DNA of 64,000 nt from Bacteriovorax sp. BAL6_X. GTDB lineage: Bacteria > Bdellovibrionota > Bacteriovoracia > Bacteriovoracales > Bacteriovoracaceae. Both the position numbers and the translations under genes were made by a program. This document shows, in pieces, positions 46,214 through 54,659 of this stretch. The stretch is from contig NZ_AUMC01000009.1 of the NCBI RefSeq assembly GCF_000443995.1, positions 248,001 through 312,000 of the forward strand. The letters run 5' to 3'. The first letter of the stretch is position 1. Each line of letters begins with the position of its first letter. The notes under the pieces were generated by a model. The model did no database searches. It saw only the letters and a program-made list of their open reading frames with translations, and was not told the DNA's origin.

Positions 46214-48265
46214 TTACAATTGTGATGAAATTGCACGTTTTGCTTCTTTTTTAGGGAAGGCATTGAAAGTCGATGCCACACTCTTTTCTAAAATATAATT
46301 ATCTTTCATTAGATTATAGAAGAAGAAATTACGATAAATGAGTTTAACGTACAACCTTGTTTCTTTATATGGAATTTGTTCAATTTGAAATATAGGATCT
46401 TCAACATCCATTAGGTCCTGCGCCCATCTCGTAACTTTGGTAGGTCCGGCGTTATAAGATGAAAGTGCATAAATGATATTGCCATCAAATCTATTTAAGA
46501 GTTGCTTAAAGTATCTCACTCCTGCATCAATATTTTTATGAGGCTTTAGAAGTTCATCTGTTTTTCTAAATGTAGTCATTTGTCTAGCTGTTGCTGGCAT
46601 TAGCTGCATTAGCCCTAGCGCACCTACTGCTGATTTTGCGTTTGGATTAAAAGCGCTTTCTTGTCTAATGATTGATAGTACTAGAAGAGGATCTATGTCA
46701 GCATTAACACCCTCGATCTTATCTAAGTGTAGAACAGGAAAGAGTGTTGTGATGTCAATCTTTGATGGTCTAATAAGGTTTAGATCAATTGTTCGAGAGA
46801 CTAGCTTGAAACTTGATAAGAAGTCACCGCTTTCTTTAAAGTGATGGAGGAAGTAATTAAAGATTGCTACACGTTGTTCTTCGATAGGAAGAGTATCAAT
46901 CTTATTTTTATTTGTAATATCAGTTTCTGGATTAAATCGAATGAATTCGTAGATAAGCTTATCGACTTTACCGAAGAATTTTAATTCGTGCCAAATATTA
47001 GATTCACGAATATTTCTTTGTTTTATTTTACTGAAATCTGCTAATTCTAGCTTAGGAAGATTAACTGTGTTTTTATGAAAGTATAATGATTTTACGTAAT
47101 TTTTATCAAACTCAGGAAGGTAGTCCTGGGCAATAATTGAATAGAAACTTAGTGGATTACTATTAATCATTAGTTTGAATAAGTGCTTAGCAAGGGACTC
47201 ATTGCCATCTTTCATATAACTATATGCAATCCAAAATTTTGTTTTAGTGTAGAGATTTGAGAAATCATCAATTAGTTTATAATCTTGAACAGTGACAATA
47301 CTATCTTTGTAGTTTTCATGCTTTATCGAATTCCAAAGAAGTAGAAATAATGACTCGTTCTTTGACTCGTCGTTATAGCTAATTTCATAAGAACGGGCAA
47401 AATAACGATTGGCATTCTTTAGATCATCATTATTTAATAATAACTTTCCAATATAGCGTATACGCTTCCATGATGATTTCTTATAAATGTAATCTTCGTT
47501 GGCTTTTTCAAAAGTTAAAAACTTTGTTAATTGTGAATTGATATCTGACTTTTTAGTAGCATTGTTTTTAACAAGTTTTTTGATTTCTCTATATTGCTTA
47601 ATAAATTCATTAGTAATCGTAAGCTTATTCTTCTTTATACGGTGTAGGTTCTTTTGAAAGAGGAGTGTAATGTCTTTATCGAAATCGATATGTGAATAAA
47701 GTCGTGAATCTATCTTAACGCCGTTGATAAGTGTGATTTCAATTAATTGTTTTTTTATGTGCTGGTAGATCTTTGAATCTTTGTTAACTTCTTCAAGTTT
47801 CTTGATAAAGAGAGTGTTTCGAGATGTCGCTAAATACTGAATGGCCTTAGCAAAATTCTCTTCATCTTCTAAGATATTACTATAGTACTTATCATTTATA
47901 AGATAGTTTACGGTATGGAAGCAGTAATTTTTTATATTACGAACAAAATCGTCTTCAACACGATTTGTATTATTACTTTTTATATTACATGAAAAGTATT
48001 GATCTTTCTTAAGTGAGGTTTTTAATTCACTTAAAAACTCTAGATGAGTTAAATAGTTTTTGAAAATACCACCGTCTTTAATGGATTTTATTGCGCTGGA
48101 TATTTTACGATTTGGTAGACGCTTTCTTTTTAGAATGCGTTCAATCTCAGAAATATAGCGAGCAGCTTTAAGCTCTTTATCCTTGAGAGACTCTTTCGCA
48201 ATGCTTGTAAAAGACAAACTTGCGGTAATTGAAAAAAGAAAAAACTTTTTACCCAATAAACTCAT
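46214..48265 (-). CDS. Soluble lytic murein transglycosylase
   Basis: The enzyme cleaves peptidoglycan glycan strands to anhydro-muropeptides. The Slt domain is C-terminal: SIIRQESAFNPNAKSAVGALGLMQLMPATARQM with the catalytic Glu of the ES motif, then YNAGPTKVTRWAQ. A signal peptide (KKFFLFSITASLSFTSIA) and about 500 residues of helical superhelix precede it, as in E. coli Slt70, total 683. The start overlaps the upstream HAMP gene by 17 bp. Confidence 0.93.
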   Translation of the reverse strand: MSLLGKKFFLFSITASLSFTSIAKESLKDKELKAARYISEIERILKRKRLPNRKISSAIKSIKDGGIFKNYLTHLEFLSELKTSLKKDQYFSCNIKSNNTNRVEDDFVRNIKNYCFHTVNYLINDKYYSNILEDEENFAKAIQYLATSRNTLFIKKLEEVNKDSKIYQHIKKQLIEITLINGVKIDSRLYSHIDFDKDITLLFQKNLHRIKKNKLTITNEFIKQYREIKKLVKNNATKKSDINSQLTKFLTFEKANEDYIYKKSSWKRIRYIGKLLLNNDDLKNANRYFARSYEISYNDESKNESLFLLLWNSIKHENYKDSIVTVQDYKLIDDFSNLYTKTKFWIAYSYMKDGNESLAKHLFKLMINSNPLSFYSIIAQDYLPEFDKNYVKSLYFHKNTVNLPKLELADFSKIKQRNIRESNIWHELKFFGKVDKLIYEFIRFNPETDITNKNKIDTLPIEEQRVAIFNYFLHHFKESGDFLSSFKLVSRTIDLNLIRPSKIDITTLFPVLHLDKIEGVNADIDPLLVLSIIRQESAFNPNAKSAVGALGLMQLMPATARQMTTFRKTDELLKPHKNIDAGVRYFKQLLNRFDGNIIYALSSYNAGPTKVTRWAQDLMDVEDPIFQIEQIPYKETRLYVKLIYRNFFFYNLMKDNYILEKSVASTFNAFPKKEAKRAISSQL

Positions 48266-48812
48266 TGAAACGACCTTCCATACTTTTTAACTTAGTGACT
48301 ACATCACTTAAGATTAATTTCTTATCGTCAGGTACAACTTGTTGTAGGTTTTTTAAGTAGTTGCAGATTTCATCAATATAGACAGTGTCCTCCTTGAAAT
48401 TTGTTTGGAAGTACTCAACTGTTAAATTAACTTCATCTGCTACATCTTGAAAATAATCACCTTCTCTAAATGAAAGTTTTCTTTCAAACCCTGTGTGTCT
48501 AAGTCCAGCAAGATATTGTTTTAACTTATAAAGTGGTCCTGCAACTTTGTGAGTAAAGAAAACACATACTACAAAGATGAGGATACCAAAAAATGCTTGG
48601 CATAAAATGAGGAAGTTTAAAAGATCACTCTTCATTGTTGCAATATGCTCAGCAGATTGTGGAAATTTTTCTGAAATATTGGTTAACACCTGATAAATCA
48701 CAAGTGGGTAGAACGCACTAAGAACTAAGATTACGATACAAATTAGTGCACTGAACCTCAGTTGAAATTTAGAGTCGACTATGATTATTGAACGCTTATA
48801 TGGTTTAGACAC
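48249..48812 (-). CDS. Two-helix membrane protein with HAMP-like domain
   Basis: The 187-residue protein has two membrane helices (about 20-42 and 68-90) with a short periplasmic loop. After the second, FFTHKVAGPLYKLKQYLAGLRHTGF is the family start of a HAMP-type linker (AGPLYxLKxxL), followed by a helical tail (DYFQDVADEVNLTVEYFQ). There is no kinase or methyl-accepting domain. Such short HAMP proteins occur in deltaproteobacteria with unknown function. Coupled to the transglycosylase gene. Confidence 0.75.
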   Translation of the reverse strand: MSKPYKRSIIIVDSKFQLRFSALICIVILVLSAFYPLVIYQVLTNISEKFPQSAEHIATMKSDLLNFLILCQAFFGILIFVVCVFFTHKVAGPLYKLKQYLAGLRHTGFERKLSFREGDYFQDVADEVNLTVEYFQTNFKEDTVYIDEICNYLKNLQQVVPDDKKLILSDVVTKLKSMEGRFNEFIG

Positions 48813-48961
48813 AATTTCTCCAAACTTTAATTTAGTTTCTTTAGTAATTATAGCATCTTATGAATTTTGTTGTAGGGCAAAAATTTGCTTTACTCGTTGA
48901 ATAAGTGCCCAATATTTAATAAAATCCTCGCGTAAAACATAAAAAAACTGAGAGAATTAGT

Positions 48962-50104
48962 ATGCTAAATATTGAAGTAGTGAAAAGTAAATTAGTTGAG
49001 GTTAATAACCCAAACACAGGTAAGTCTTTATTAGATGAGAATCGTTATAAGGATATTGCAATTGAAGATAAGAAAGTAACTATTGTTTATAACCGTGATG
49101 GTATCTCACCTGCGCAAAAACGTGAGATTGAAGATGCTATTGTTAATTCACTATCAACAGTAGTTAGTGAAGATGATCTTTTCATTAAAACTATTTCAAC
49201 TCAAGAGGCTCCAGCTCAACAACAGCAAAAGCCTCAACAGGGTGCAAAGCTTGAAGTTGGTCACGCTAAAGCAGCTCCTCAAAAACGTGATATCCAGGGC
49301 GTTAAGAAGATTATTGCTGTTTCATCTGGTAAGGGTGGAGTAGGGAAAAGTACAGTATCTGTAAACTTGGCCTTAGCTCTTAAGAATCAAGGTAAGAAGG
49401 TTGGTCTACTAGATGCAGATATTTATGGGCCTTCGATTCCAATGTTACTTGGACAAAGAAATGCAAAACCTCTTGCTACAGATGATAAGAAAATTGCCCC
49501 TATAGAAGCACATGGAATTAAGTTCATTAGCTTTGGTTTATTTATCGAAGAAAAGGACGCCGTAATTTGGCGTGGACCAATGCTTGGCGGAGTTCTAAAT
49601 CAATTCCTTTTTGATGTTGACTGGGGAGAGCTTGATTATCTTGTTCTGGACCTACCTCCTGGAACAGGAGATGTTCAGTTATCAATTGCCCAGACATTAA
49701 ATCTAAGTGGAATCGTTGGTGTATCAACTCCACAAGATGTTGCTCTTCTTGATTCAAGAAAGGGCTTCAATATGTTCGAACAAGTTAATATCCCGGTTTT
49801 AGGGCTTATTGAAAATATGAGCTACTTTGCTCCAGATGATATGCCAGAGAAAAAGTACTATATCTTTGGTGAAAAAGGTGGGGCCGATATTGCTAATGAA
49901 TTAGGTTATCCATTCTTAGGTGAAGTACCGATCGAAATCGCACTTCGTGAATCTTGTGATAAGGGAATTCCTTATATGTCTAATAATTCATACGAAAATA
50001 GGCCAGTATGGAAAGCATATTCCGGTATTGCAAAAAAGATCATTGAAATAGAAAATAATGATGGTGAGGGAAAAGGTTTTTTCTCAAAAATTTTCAAAAG
50101 GTAG
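48962..50104 (+). CDS. Mrp/NBP35-family iron-sulfur cluster carrier ATPase
   Basis: Mrp/ApbC proteins carry Fe-S clusters to targets. An N-terminal MIP18-like domain (about 1-75) and a Gln/Ala-rich linker precede the ATPase: deviant Walker A SSGKGGVGKSTVS, DADIYGPSIPMLLG, LVLDLPPGTGDVQL. The CPxC cysteine pair that usually bridges the cluster after ENMSYF is missing (APDDMPEKKYYIFG); I recall similar cysteine-less versions in some other phyla. Length 380. Confidence 0.93.
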   Translation: MLNIEVVKSKLVEVNNPNTGKSLLDENRYKDIAIEDKKVTIVYNRDGISPAQKREIEDAIVNSLSTVVSEDDLFIKTISTQEAPAQQQQKPQQGAKLEVGHAKAAPQKRDIQGVKKIIAVSSGKGGVGKSTVSVNLALALKNQGKKVGLLDADIYGPSIPMLLGQRNAKPLATDDKKIAPIEAHGIKFISFGLFIEEKDAVIWRGPMLGGVLNQFLFDVDWGELDYLVLDLPPGTGDVQLSIAQTLNLSGIVGVSTPQDVALLDSRKGFNMFEQVNIPVLGLIENMSYFAPDDMPEKKYYIFGEKGGADIANELGYPFLGEVPIEIALRESCDKGIPYMSNNSYENRPVWKAYSGIAKKIIEIENNDGEGKGFFSKIFKR

Positions 50105-50107
50105 TAA

Positions 50108-50641
50108 ATGTCCATCATACAGAAAATTGAAGAGCAGTGCTCTTTTAATTTCACTGGTAGAATTAATATTTTAAAAAGAGCCGATCGACAGTTCTTGGGC
50201 GTTATTTATATTAGCGAGGGAATTGTTGTTGCGGCCCAATTCTCTAAGAAGACAGGGCTTAAGGCTCTTTATTCTCTTGTTATATTTGAAATGGATCATA
50301 TTGAAGAATTCACTCTTGTGGCCGAGCCAGAGGTAGTTTCTGAAAGTGATTATGAATTCAAATTAAAATTTAGTGAGTTGAAGAGCAATATTGAAAACGC
50401 TTACTCACAGCACTTAAAGGCGAAGTCACTTCGCCCACCAGAAAATATTCACATTTTGATCAATTCCGCGTTTATAAAAAATGGAAAAAAGACTGGTGCA
50501 AATGAATTTTTACTATTAAAAACTATAGCTGAATACAGCAAGGTTAAAGATATTTACAGCAATTGCGAATTATTTGATTTTGAAGTTACCCAAGCATTAG
50601 TGAATCTAAGAAAAATGGGTGCCTTGAAGGTCGTAAAGTAG
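50108..50641 (+). CDS. DUF4388/PatA-like N-terminal domain protein
   Basis: A 177-residue cytoplasmic protein. The N-terminal part (FTGRINILKRADRQFLGVIYISEGIVVAAQFSKKTGLKAL) follows the DUF4388 pattern: FtG.l.i......G.iyf..G.iv.A......G..Al. These domains are common in deltaproteobacterial regulators and gliding-type GTPase systems. The C-terminal part is helical with a possible winged-helix end (TQALVNLRKMGALKVV). It is 4 bp after mrp and 10 bp before the next small gene. Confidence 0.65.
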   Translation: MSIIQKIEEQCSFNFTGRINILKRADRQFLGVIYISEGIVVAAQFSKKTGLKALYSLVIFEMDHIEEFTLVAEPEVVSESDYEFKLKFSELKSNIENAYSQHLKAKSLRPPENIHILINSAFIKNGKKTGANEFLLLKTIAEYSKVKDIYSNCELFDFEVTQALVNLRKMGALKVVK

Positions 50642-50650
50642 GAGTTTTAA

Positions 50651-50842
50651 ATGAAAGATCAAACACATAACCAAGGCAATCTTAAAGAGCTTAAAGTTAT
50701 GATCGAAGAAAACGTTGTTACCTCTTTTGAGCTAATGTCTCAGAATACTGGGATTGAGCTTGAAGAGCTTATTGTAGTCGCTCTAAAGCGCTTTAGAGCT
50801 TCTCATAGTGATTATGAGAAGAAGACTTTCCAAGTTGATTAA
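50651..50842 (+). CDS. Small protein of unknown function
   Basis: A 63-residue acidic helical protein preceded by TAGGAG. The middle part (LMSQNTGIELEELIVVALKRFRA) could be a ribbon-helix-helix-like or short helical pair. It ends the mrp-DUF4388 unit and is followed by a good terminator. Position and ribosome site support it as real. Confidence 0.65.
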   Translation: MKDQTHNQGNLKELKVMIEENVVTSFELMSQNTGIELEELIVVALKRFRASHSDYEKKTFQVD

Positions 50843-50859
50843 ATATTATTCATATTAGA

Positions 50860-50890
50860 GTAGACACACCTTATGGTGTGTTTACTTTTT
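50860..50890 (+). terminator. Terminator of the mrp unit
   Basis: GTAGACACACC and GGTGTGTTTAC pair (one G-T) around TTAT, followed by CTTTTT-type tract. Confidence 0.85.
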
Positions 50891-50995
50891 CTACAGTGTT
50901 AAAAATTTAACAGTCTGATTCCTAAACAATCCAAGAGTTTTTATTAAATCCGAACGTGTTTTCATGTAGTTAGCAGATATACGTATTTGTTCAAT

Positions 50996-51012
50996 TTGGC
51001 ACGAGTGTTGCT
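50996..51012 (+). promoter_or_regulatory. Sigma-54 (RpoN) promoter
   Basis: TTGGCACGAGTGTTGCT matches the consensus YTGGCACGNNNNTTGCW at every defined base: GG at 50998-50999 and GC at 51010-51011 are exactly 12 bp apart. Transcription would begin near 51023, with the ribosome site TAGGAGC and ATG at 51046. Sigma-54 promoters need an enhancer-binding ATPase, so the gene is switched by a specific signal. Confidence 0.9.
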
Positions 51013-51045
51013 TCTATATACGCATATAGGTTTTAGGAGCACTGT

Positions 51046-52224
51046 ATGAAAGCAACAGCTATTTACAAGAAATTCATTATCGCATCAGTACTATCAGGGT
51101 CATTCCTTGTATTCGGTGGAATTTACCAAGGAATTTCAGTAACTGATAACTCATTTATGCAACAGAAAGATATTTCTTTTGAAAAGAGAGTAGATGAGAG
51201 TGTTGATCGTATCGTTGCTTCATCTGATCGTGATAAAGTTTCAGTTCAATACCTACCGGTAGCTGAATATTCTCAAATTATTGATGGCCAGTGGGAAATC
51301 GTTAGAGTTGAAAATCACGAAGGAAATGAAATCTTTAATGAAAAAAATGTTAACTCTAAAAGATTAGTAGATATGAAGCTAATTGGTACAGGTCTTGTTC
51401 AGCTTAATGATAGTGAAGAGTATACTTTTGATGTTTCTTTCCTTCATGAAAATAATAAAAATATCTCTATCTTTAGAGCTTACGAAGATGGTTTTGAATT
51501 AATTGAAGCTAGAAAAGTTATTGAAGAGAAAATAGAAGAGACTTTAGAAGTTAATATTGATAAAGAGCTTGAAGAAGTTGCAGTTATTGATGAAAACGAA
51601 AGAAGAGAATTAGTTATTGAAAGAGTTGTTCTTCCACAACTTAATAACAAGCTAATTCGTGGTGAAGATAAAATTGAAGGAAGTGTGACAGTTGGTCCAA
51701 ATGGTATTCAAGGTCTATACTTCAATGTTTTTGATAAAGATATCAATGAAGTTCTTGGTGACATCAAGCTTAAAGATGGAAGCTCTTTTGAAGTTGAACT
51801 TCAGGGACAACTATCACACGGTGTATTTGCTAGAAATGGTGAAAATGGTTACCGTCTAAGATTTACTACTGGTCCATATGCTGGTGGTCTTATTAATTAT
51901 GTAACTTATGATGAACTAGAAAGAGTAAATGCTGAATTTGAAAATATGGAAAGAGCAAAAGAAGAATCACGTTTTGAAAGATCTCTAACAGAAGAAGGAT
52001 CTTTTGAAAATGATATCAACTTAGCTCAAAGTAATGCAAATCCAGTATCTTTTGAGAAACAAAACGAAGAGCAAGCTGAAGAAGAGAGATACGAGGAAAG
52101 ATACGAAGACGAGCAGTACGAGGAAGAAGCTTTAATTGATGACCCAGCTGCTAGATTTGAAGAGCAACAAGAGCTTGAGTACGAAAGACAAGAAGAATTA
52201 GACAGACAAGGTTATGGATTTTAA
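51046..52224 (+). CDS. Exported acidic protein under sigma-54 control, unknown function
   Basis: A 392-residue protein with an N-terminal membrane/signal segment (FIIASVLSGSFLVFGGIYQGISV, about 10-32). The middle is beta-rich, with two similar parts (IDGQWEIVRVENHEG... and IQGLYFNVFDKDIN...GVFARNGENGYRLRFTTGPYAG). The last 70 residues are extremely Glu/Arg/Tyr-rich (EEQAEEERYEERYEDEQYEEE), a charged tail or coiled coil. I do not recognise a family. It stands alone between two terminators. Confidence 0.8.
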   Translation: MKATAIYKKFIIASVLSGSFLVFGGIYQGISVTDNSFMQQKDISFEKRVDESVDRIVASSDRDKVSVQYLPVAEYSQIIDGQWEIVRVENHEGNEIFNEKNVNSKRLVDMKLIGTGLVQLNDSEEYTFDVSFLHENNKNISIFRAYEDGFELIEARKVIEEKIEETLEVNIDKELEEVAVIDENERRELVIERVVLPQLNNKLIRGEDKIEGSVTVGPNGIQGLYFNVFDKDINEVLGDIKLKDGSSFEVELQGQLSHGVFARNGENGYRLRFTTGPYAGGLINYVTYDELERVNAEFENMERAKEESRFERSLTEEGSFENDINLAQSNANPVSFEKQNEEQAEEERYEERYEDEQYEEEALIDDPAARFEEQQELEYERQEELDRQGYGF

Positions 52225-52257
52225 TCCTAAAATATAAAGAGAGAAGAGAAGATAAAA

Positions 52258-52284
52258 CAAAGGCCCTCAAAATTGAGGGCCTTT
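52258..52284 (+). terminator. Terminator after the sigma-54-driven gene
   Basis: AAGGCCCTC-AAAATT-GAGGGCCTT, then TTTAT. It lies 34 bp after the stop at 52224. Confidence 0.88.
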
Positions 52285-52303
52285 TATGTATTCGATTTAC
52301 GAA

Positions 52304-52900
52304 GTTTATTTGCTCCTGAGGCGAACCGCTGGGGCTTGTACCCGGCTTGTTGAATATGTAATTCATTTCATTGCACAGAGGCCTAGCACTGCAGGGAATA
52401 GATTGATTATTGCAATAACTTTCCCATTGGCCTAGAGACAACAAAGCCGGGCTTGAACCCGGCTTGTTGAATATGTAATTCATTTCATTGCACAGAGGCC
52501 TAGTACTGCAGGGAATAGATTGATTATTGCAATAACTTTCCCATTGGCCTAGAGACAACAAAGCCGGGCTTGAACCCGGCTTGTTGAATATGTAATTCAT
52601 TTCATTGCACAGAGGCCTAGTACTGCAGGGAATAGATTGATTATTGCAATAACTTTCCCATTGGCCTAGAGACAACAAAGCCGGGCTTGAACCCGGCTTG
52701 TTGAATATGTAATTCATTTCATTGCACAGAGGCCTAGCACCGCAGGGAATAGATTGATTATTGCACTAACTTTCCCATTGGCCTAGAGACAACAAAGCCG
52801 GGCTTGAACCCGGCTTGTTGAATATGTAATTCATTTCATTGCACAGAGGCCTAGCACCGCAGCCAATAGTTTGCCTTTGGGCAAACAATACTGCAGATGC
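52304..52900 (-). repeat. Structured stop-codon-linked element, copy C, expanded as a 117-bp tandem array
   Basis: Read on the minus strand, it starts at the base after the etfA stop with GCA and a hairpin GTTTGCC-CAAA-GGCAAAC. Four full 117-bp units follow (plus-strand 52742-52858, 52625-52741, 52508-52624, 52391-52507), differing at only a few positions. Each unit has a stem GGCCT/AGGCC, the GCCGGG/CCCGGC hairpin shared with copy B, and a GGGAA/TTCCC hairpin. The last partial unit switches to the AGCGGTTCGC module of copy A and ends GGAGCAAATAAA. This region of 676 bp between 52225 and 52900 holds no other gene I can support. Confidence 0.85.
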
Positions 52901-53854
52901 TTACAATACCTTCTTAAGCTCTTCTTGTAGAAGAGGTACGATTTGGAAAAGGTCTCCAACAATACCGTAGTCAGCTTTAGTAAAGATTGGCGCATCTGGG
53001 TCAGTGTTGATTGCAACAATAACCTTAGATGTTCTCATCCCTGCTAAGTGCTGAATAGCACCTGAGATACCACAAGCGATGTAAAGTGATGGAGCAACAG
53101 TTTTACCTGTTTGACCAACTTGCATTGCGTGTGGAGCATATCCTGAATCAACTGCAGCACGTGAAGCACCAACAGTTGCACCAAGTACTTCTGCTAGGTC
53201 TTCAAGGATTTTGAAGTTTTCAGCAGACTTCATCGCACGACCACCAGAAACGATGATATTCGCTTCAGTTAGGTCAAGCTTCTCAGAAGCTCCTTTAACG
53301 ATTTCTTTGATAACAGCTTTGATATCACCTGCGTTCGCAGCAACTTCATTAGTTGCTCCAGCACCAGCTGTAGGTGCTTCTGGCATACCAAGAGCGTTTG
53401 GTCTTACTGTAATGAAACCTGGCTTAGGTCCATCAAGTTCAACTTTAGCTAGAACCTTACCTGCAAATAGTGGTCTTGTTCCCGCAAAGTTGTCACCATC
53501 CATTACATAATTTGTAACTTCTGAGGCCATACCTGCATCGAACATACCAGCTAGTCTAGGCATGAGGTCTTTTGCAAGAGAAGTCGCACCAGCAAATACG
53601 TAATCGTAATTTGAACCGATGAACTCTTTAAGTGCGTTAGCGTAACCTTCTGGTGAGTACTGATCTAAGTTTGCACCTTTTAGGTTATGTACGTTAGCAG
53701 CACCATATTTTGCTAGGTCAGCAGCAGCGTTTGCACCCATGTCGCCAACAACTGCAACGTCAACAGTGTGACCAGCAAGCTTTCCTAGGATTTCAAATGT
53801 AACAGATTTAACTGTTTCACCACTTGTTTCTGAAAATACTAATACTTTTGCCAT
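52901..53854 (-). CDS. etfA: Electron transfer flavoprotein subunit alpha
   Basis: EtfA binds FAD and passes electrons from acyl-CoA dehydrogenases to the quinone pool. The C-terminal FAD domain carries VSGGRAMKSAENFK, GASRAAVDSGYAPHAMQVGQTGKTVAPSLYIACGISGAIQH and NTDPDAPIFTKADYGIVGD, all diagnostic. Length 317. It lies 14 bp after etfB. Its TAA stop (52903-52901) abuts the 117-bp repeat array. Confidence 0.97.
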   Translation of the reverse strand: MAKVLVFSETSGETVKSVTFEILGKLAGHTVDVAVVGDMGANAAADLAKYGAANVHNLKGANLDQYSPEGYANALKEFIGSNYDYVFAGATSLAKDLMPRLAGMFDAGMASEVTNYVMDGDNFAGTRPLFAGKVLAKVELDGPKPGFITVRPNALGMPEAPTAGAGATNEVAANAGDIKAVIKEIVKGASEKLDLTEANIIVSGGRAMKSAENFKILEDLAEVLGATVGASRAAVDSGYAPHAMQVGQTGKTVAPSLYIACGISGAIQHLAGMRTSKVIVAINTDPDAPIFTKADYGIVGDLFQIVPLLQEELKKVL

Positions 53855-53868
53855 TTTAATAATCTCCC

Positions 53869-54657
53869 TTAGATAACCTTAGCTTCTTCTCTTAAAAGCT
53901 TAACAACTTCAGCAACAACACCTGCTTGAGCAGCTTCATCCATTGCATCAAATTTCTTACCAGCTGGTTTCTCTGGTGGAAGTTGAAAACCTGAATACTT
54001 AACACGACGATCATCAGTAGATACACCTACATCTGATAGTGAGTGTTGAGCAAGAGGCTTTCTTTTAGCTTTCATAATACCTGGAAGAGAAGCGTAACGT
54101 GGGCTGTTTAGCCCTTTGTTTGCAGCGATAACAGCTGGAGAAGTTACTTCGTAAACTTCTAGTGCTCCACCTTCGATTTCTCTTTTAAGAGTGTATTTTC
54201 CACCTGCTTCTTCGCAACCATCAACAACAGTTACTGAAGGCATACCTAGCATTTGAGCTAGAAGTTGTGGAACTTGAAGACAATCGTCATCAATAGCTTG
54301 TTTACCAGTGAAGATAACATCTGGATTTTTACCTGACTTTTCAATTGCACCCTTAAGTGCCTTAGCAGTCATGTAAGAGTCTAAGTTGTCATCAGCTTCA
54401 ACTAGAATTGCATCGTCAGCACCCATTGCAAGAGCTGTTCTTAGTGCTTCAGTGTCCTTGACACCACCAACTCTAACAACTGTTACAGTTGAGCCACTGT
54501 TAGCTGCTTTTGTTAGAAGTGCTTGCTCTACCGCAAATTCATCATATGGATTCATGATCCACTTAATCGAAGAAGTTTCGATATAAGATCCATCACCATT
54601 TGGAGTAATTTTAGTTTCCGTGTCTGGAACTTGTTTAATACATACAAAAATGTTCAA
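53869..54657 (-). CDS. etfB: Electron transfer flavoprotein subunit beta
   Basis: EtfB binds AMP and pairs with EtfA. Features: CIKQVPDTETKI start, IMNPYDEFAVEQAL, IFTGKQAIDDDCLQVPQLLAQMLG and SPRYASLPGIMKAKRKPL, the recognised beta signature with the Leu-rich docking region. 262 residues. Only 2 bp separate it from the acyl-CoA dehydrogenase stop upstream. Confidence 0.97.
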   Translation of the reverse strand: MNIFVCIKQVPDTETKITPNGDGSYIETSSIKWIMNPYDEFAVEQALLTKAANSGSTVTVVRVGGVKDTEALRTALAMGADDAILVEADDNLDSYMTAKALKGAIEKSGKNPDVIFTGKQAIDDDCLQVPQLLAQMLGMPSVTVVDGCEEAGGKYTLKREIEGGALEVYEVTSPAVIAANKGLNSPRYASLPGIMKAKRKPLAQHSLSDVGVSTDDRRVKYSGFQLPPEKPAGKKFDAMDEAAQAGVVAEVVKLLREEAKVI

Positions 54658-54659
54658 TT

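Noticed and set aside
52151-52717. Minus-strand open frame of 188 codons over the tandem array
   Set aside because: It comes from a 117-bp unit that happens to be a multiple of three, runs antisense into a real gene, and lacks a ribosome site.
52391-52858. CRISPR array
   Set aside because: Units are contiguous and near-identical along all 117 bp; there are no unique spacers and no cas genes.
52304-52900. Integron attC array
   Set aside because: No cassette genes between units, no integrase, and no paired RYYYAAC/GTTRRRY core sites in the expected places.
52304-52900. Type III toxin-antitoxin RNA repeat
   Set aside because: Known antitoxin repeats are about 34-40 nt and are followed by a toxin gene. 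Here the flanking gene after the array is the convergent acidic-protein gene, with its own terminator.
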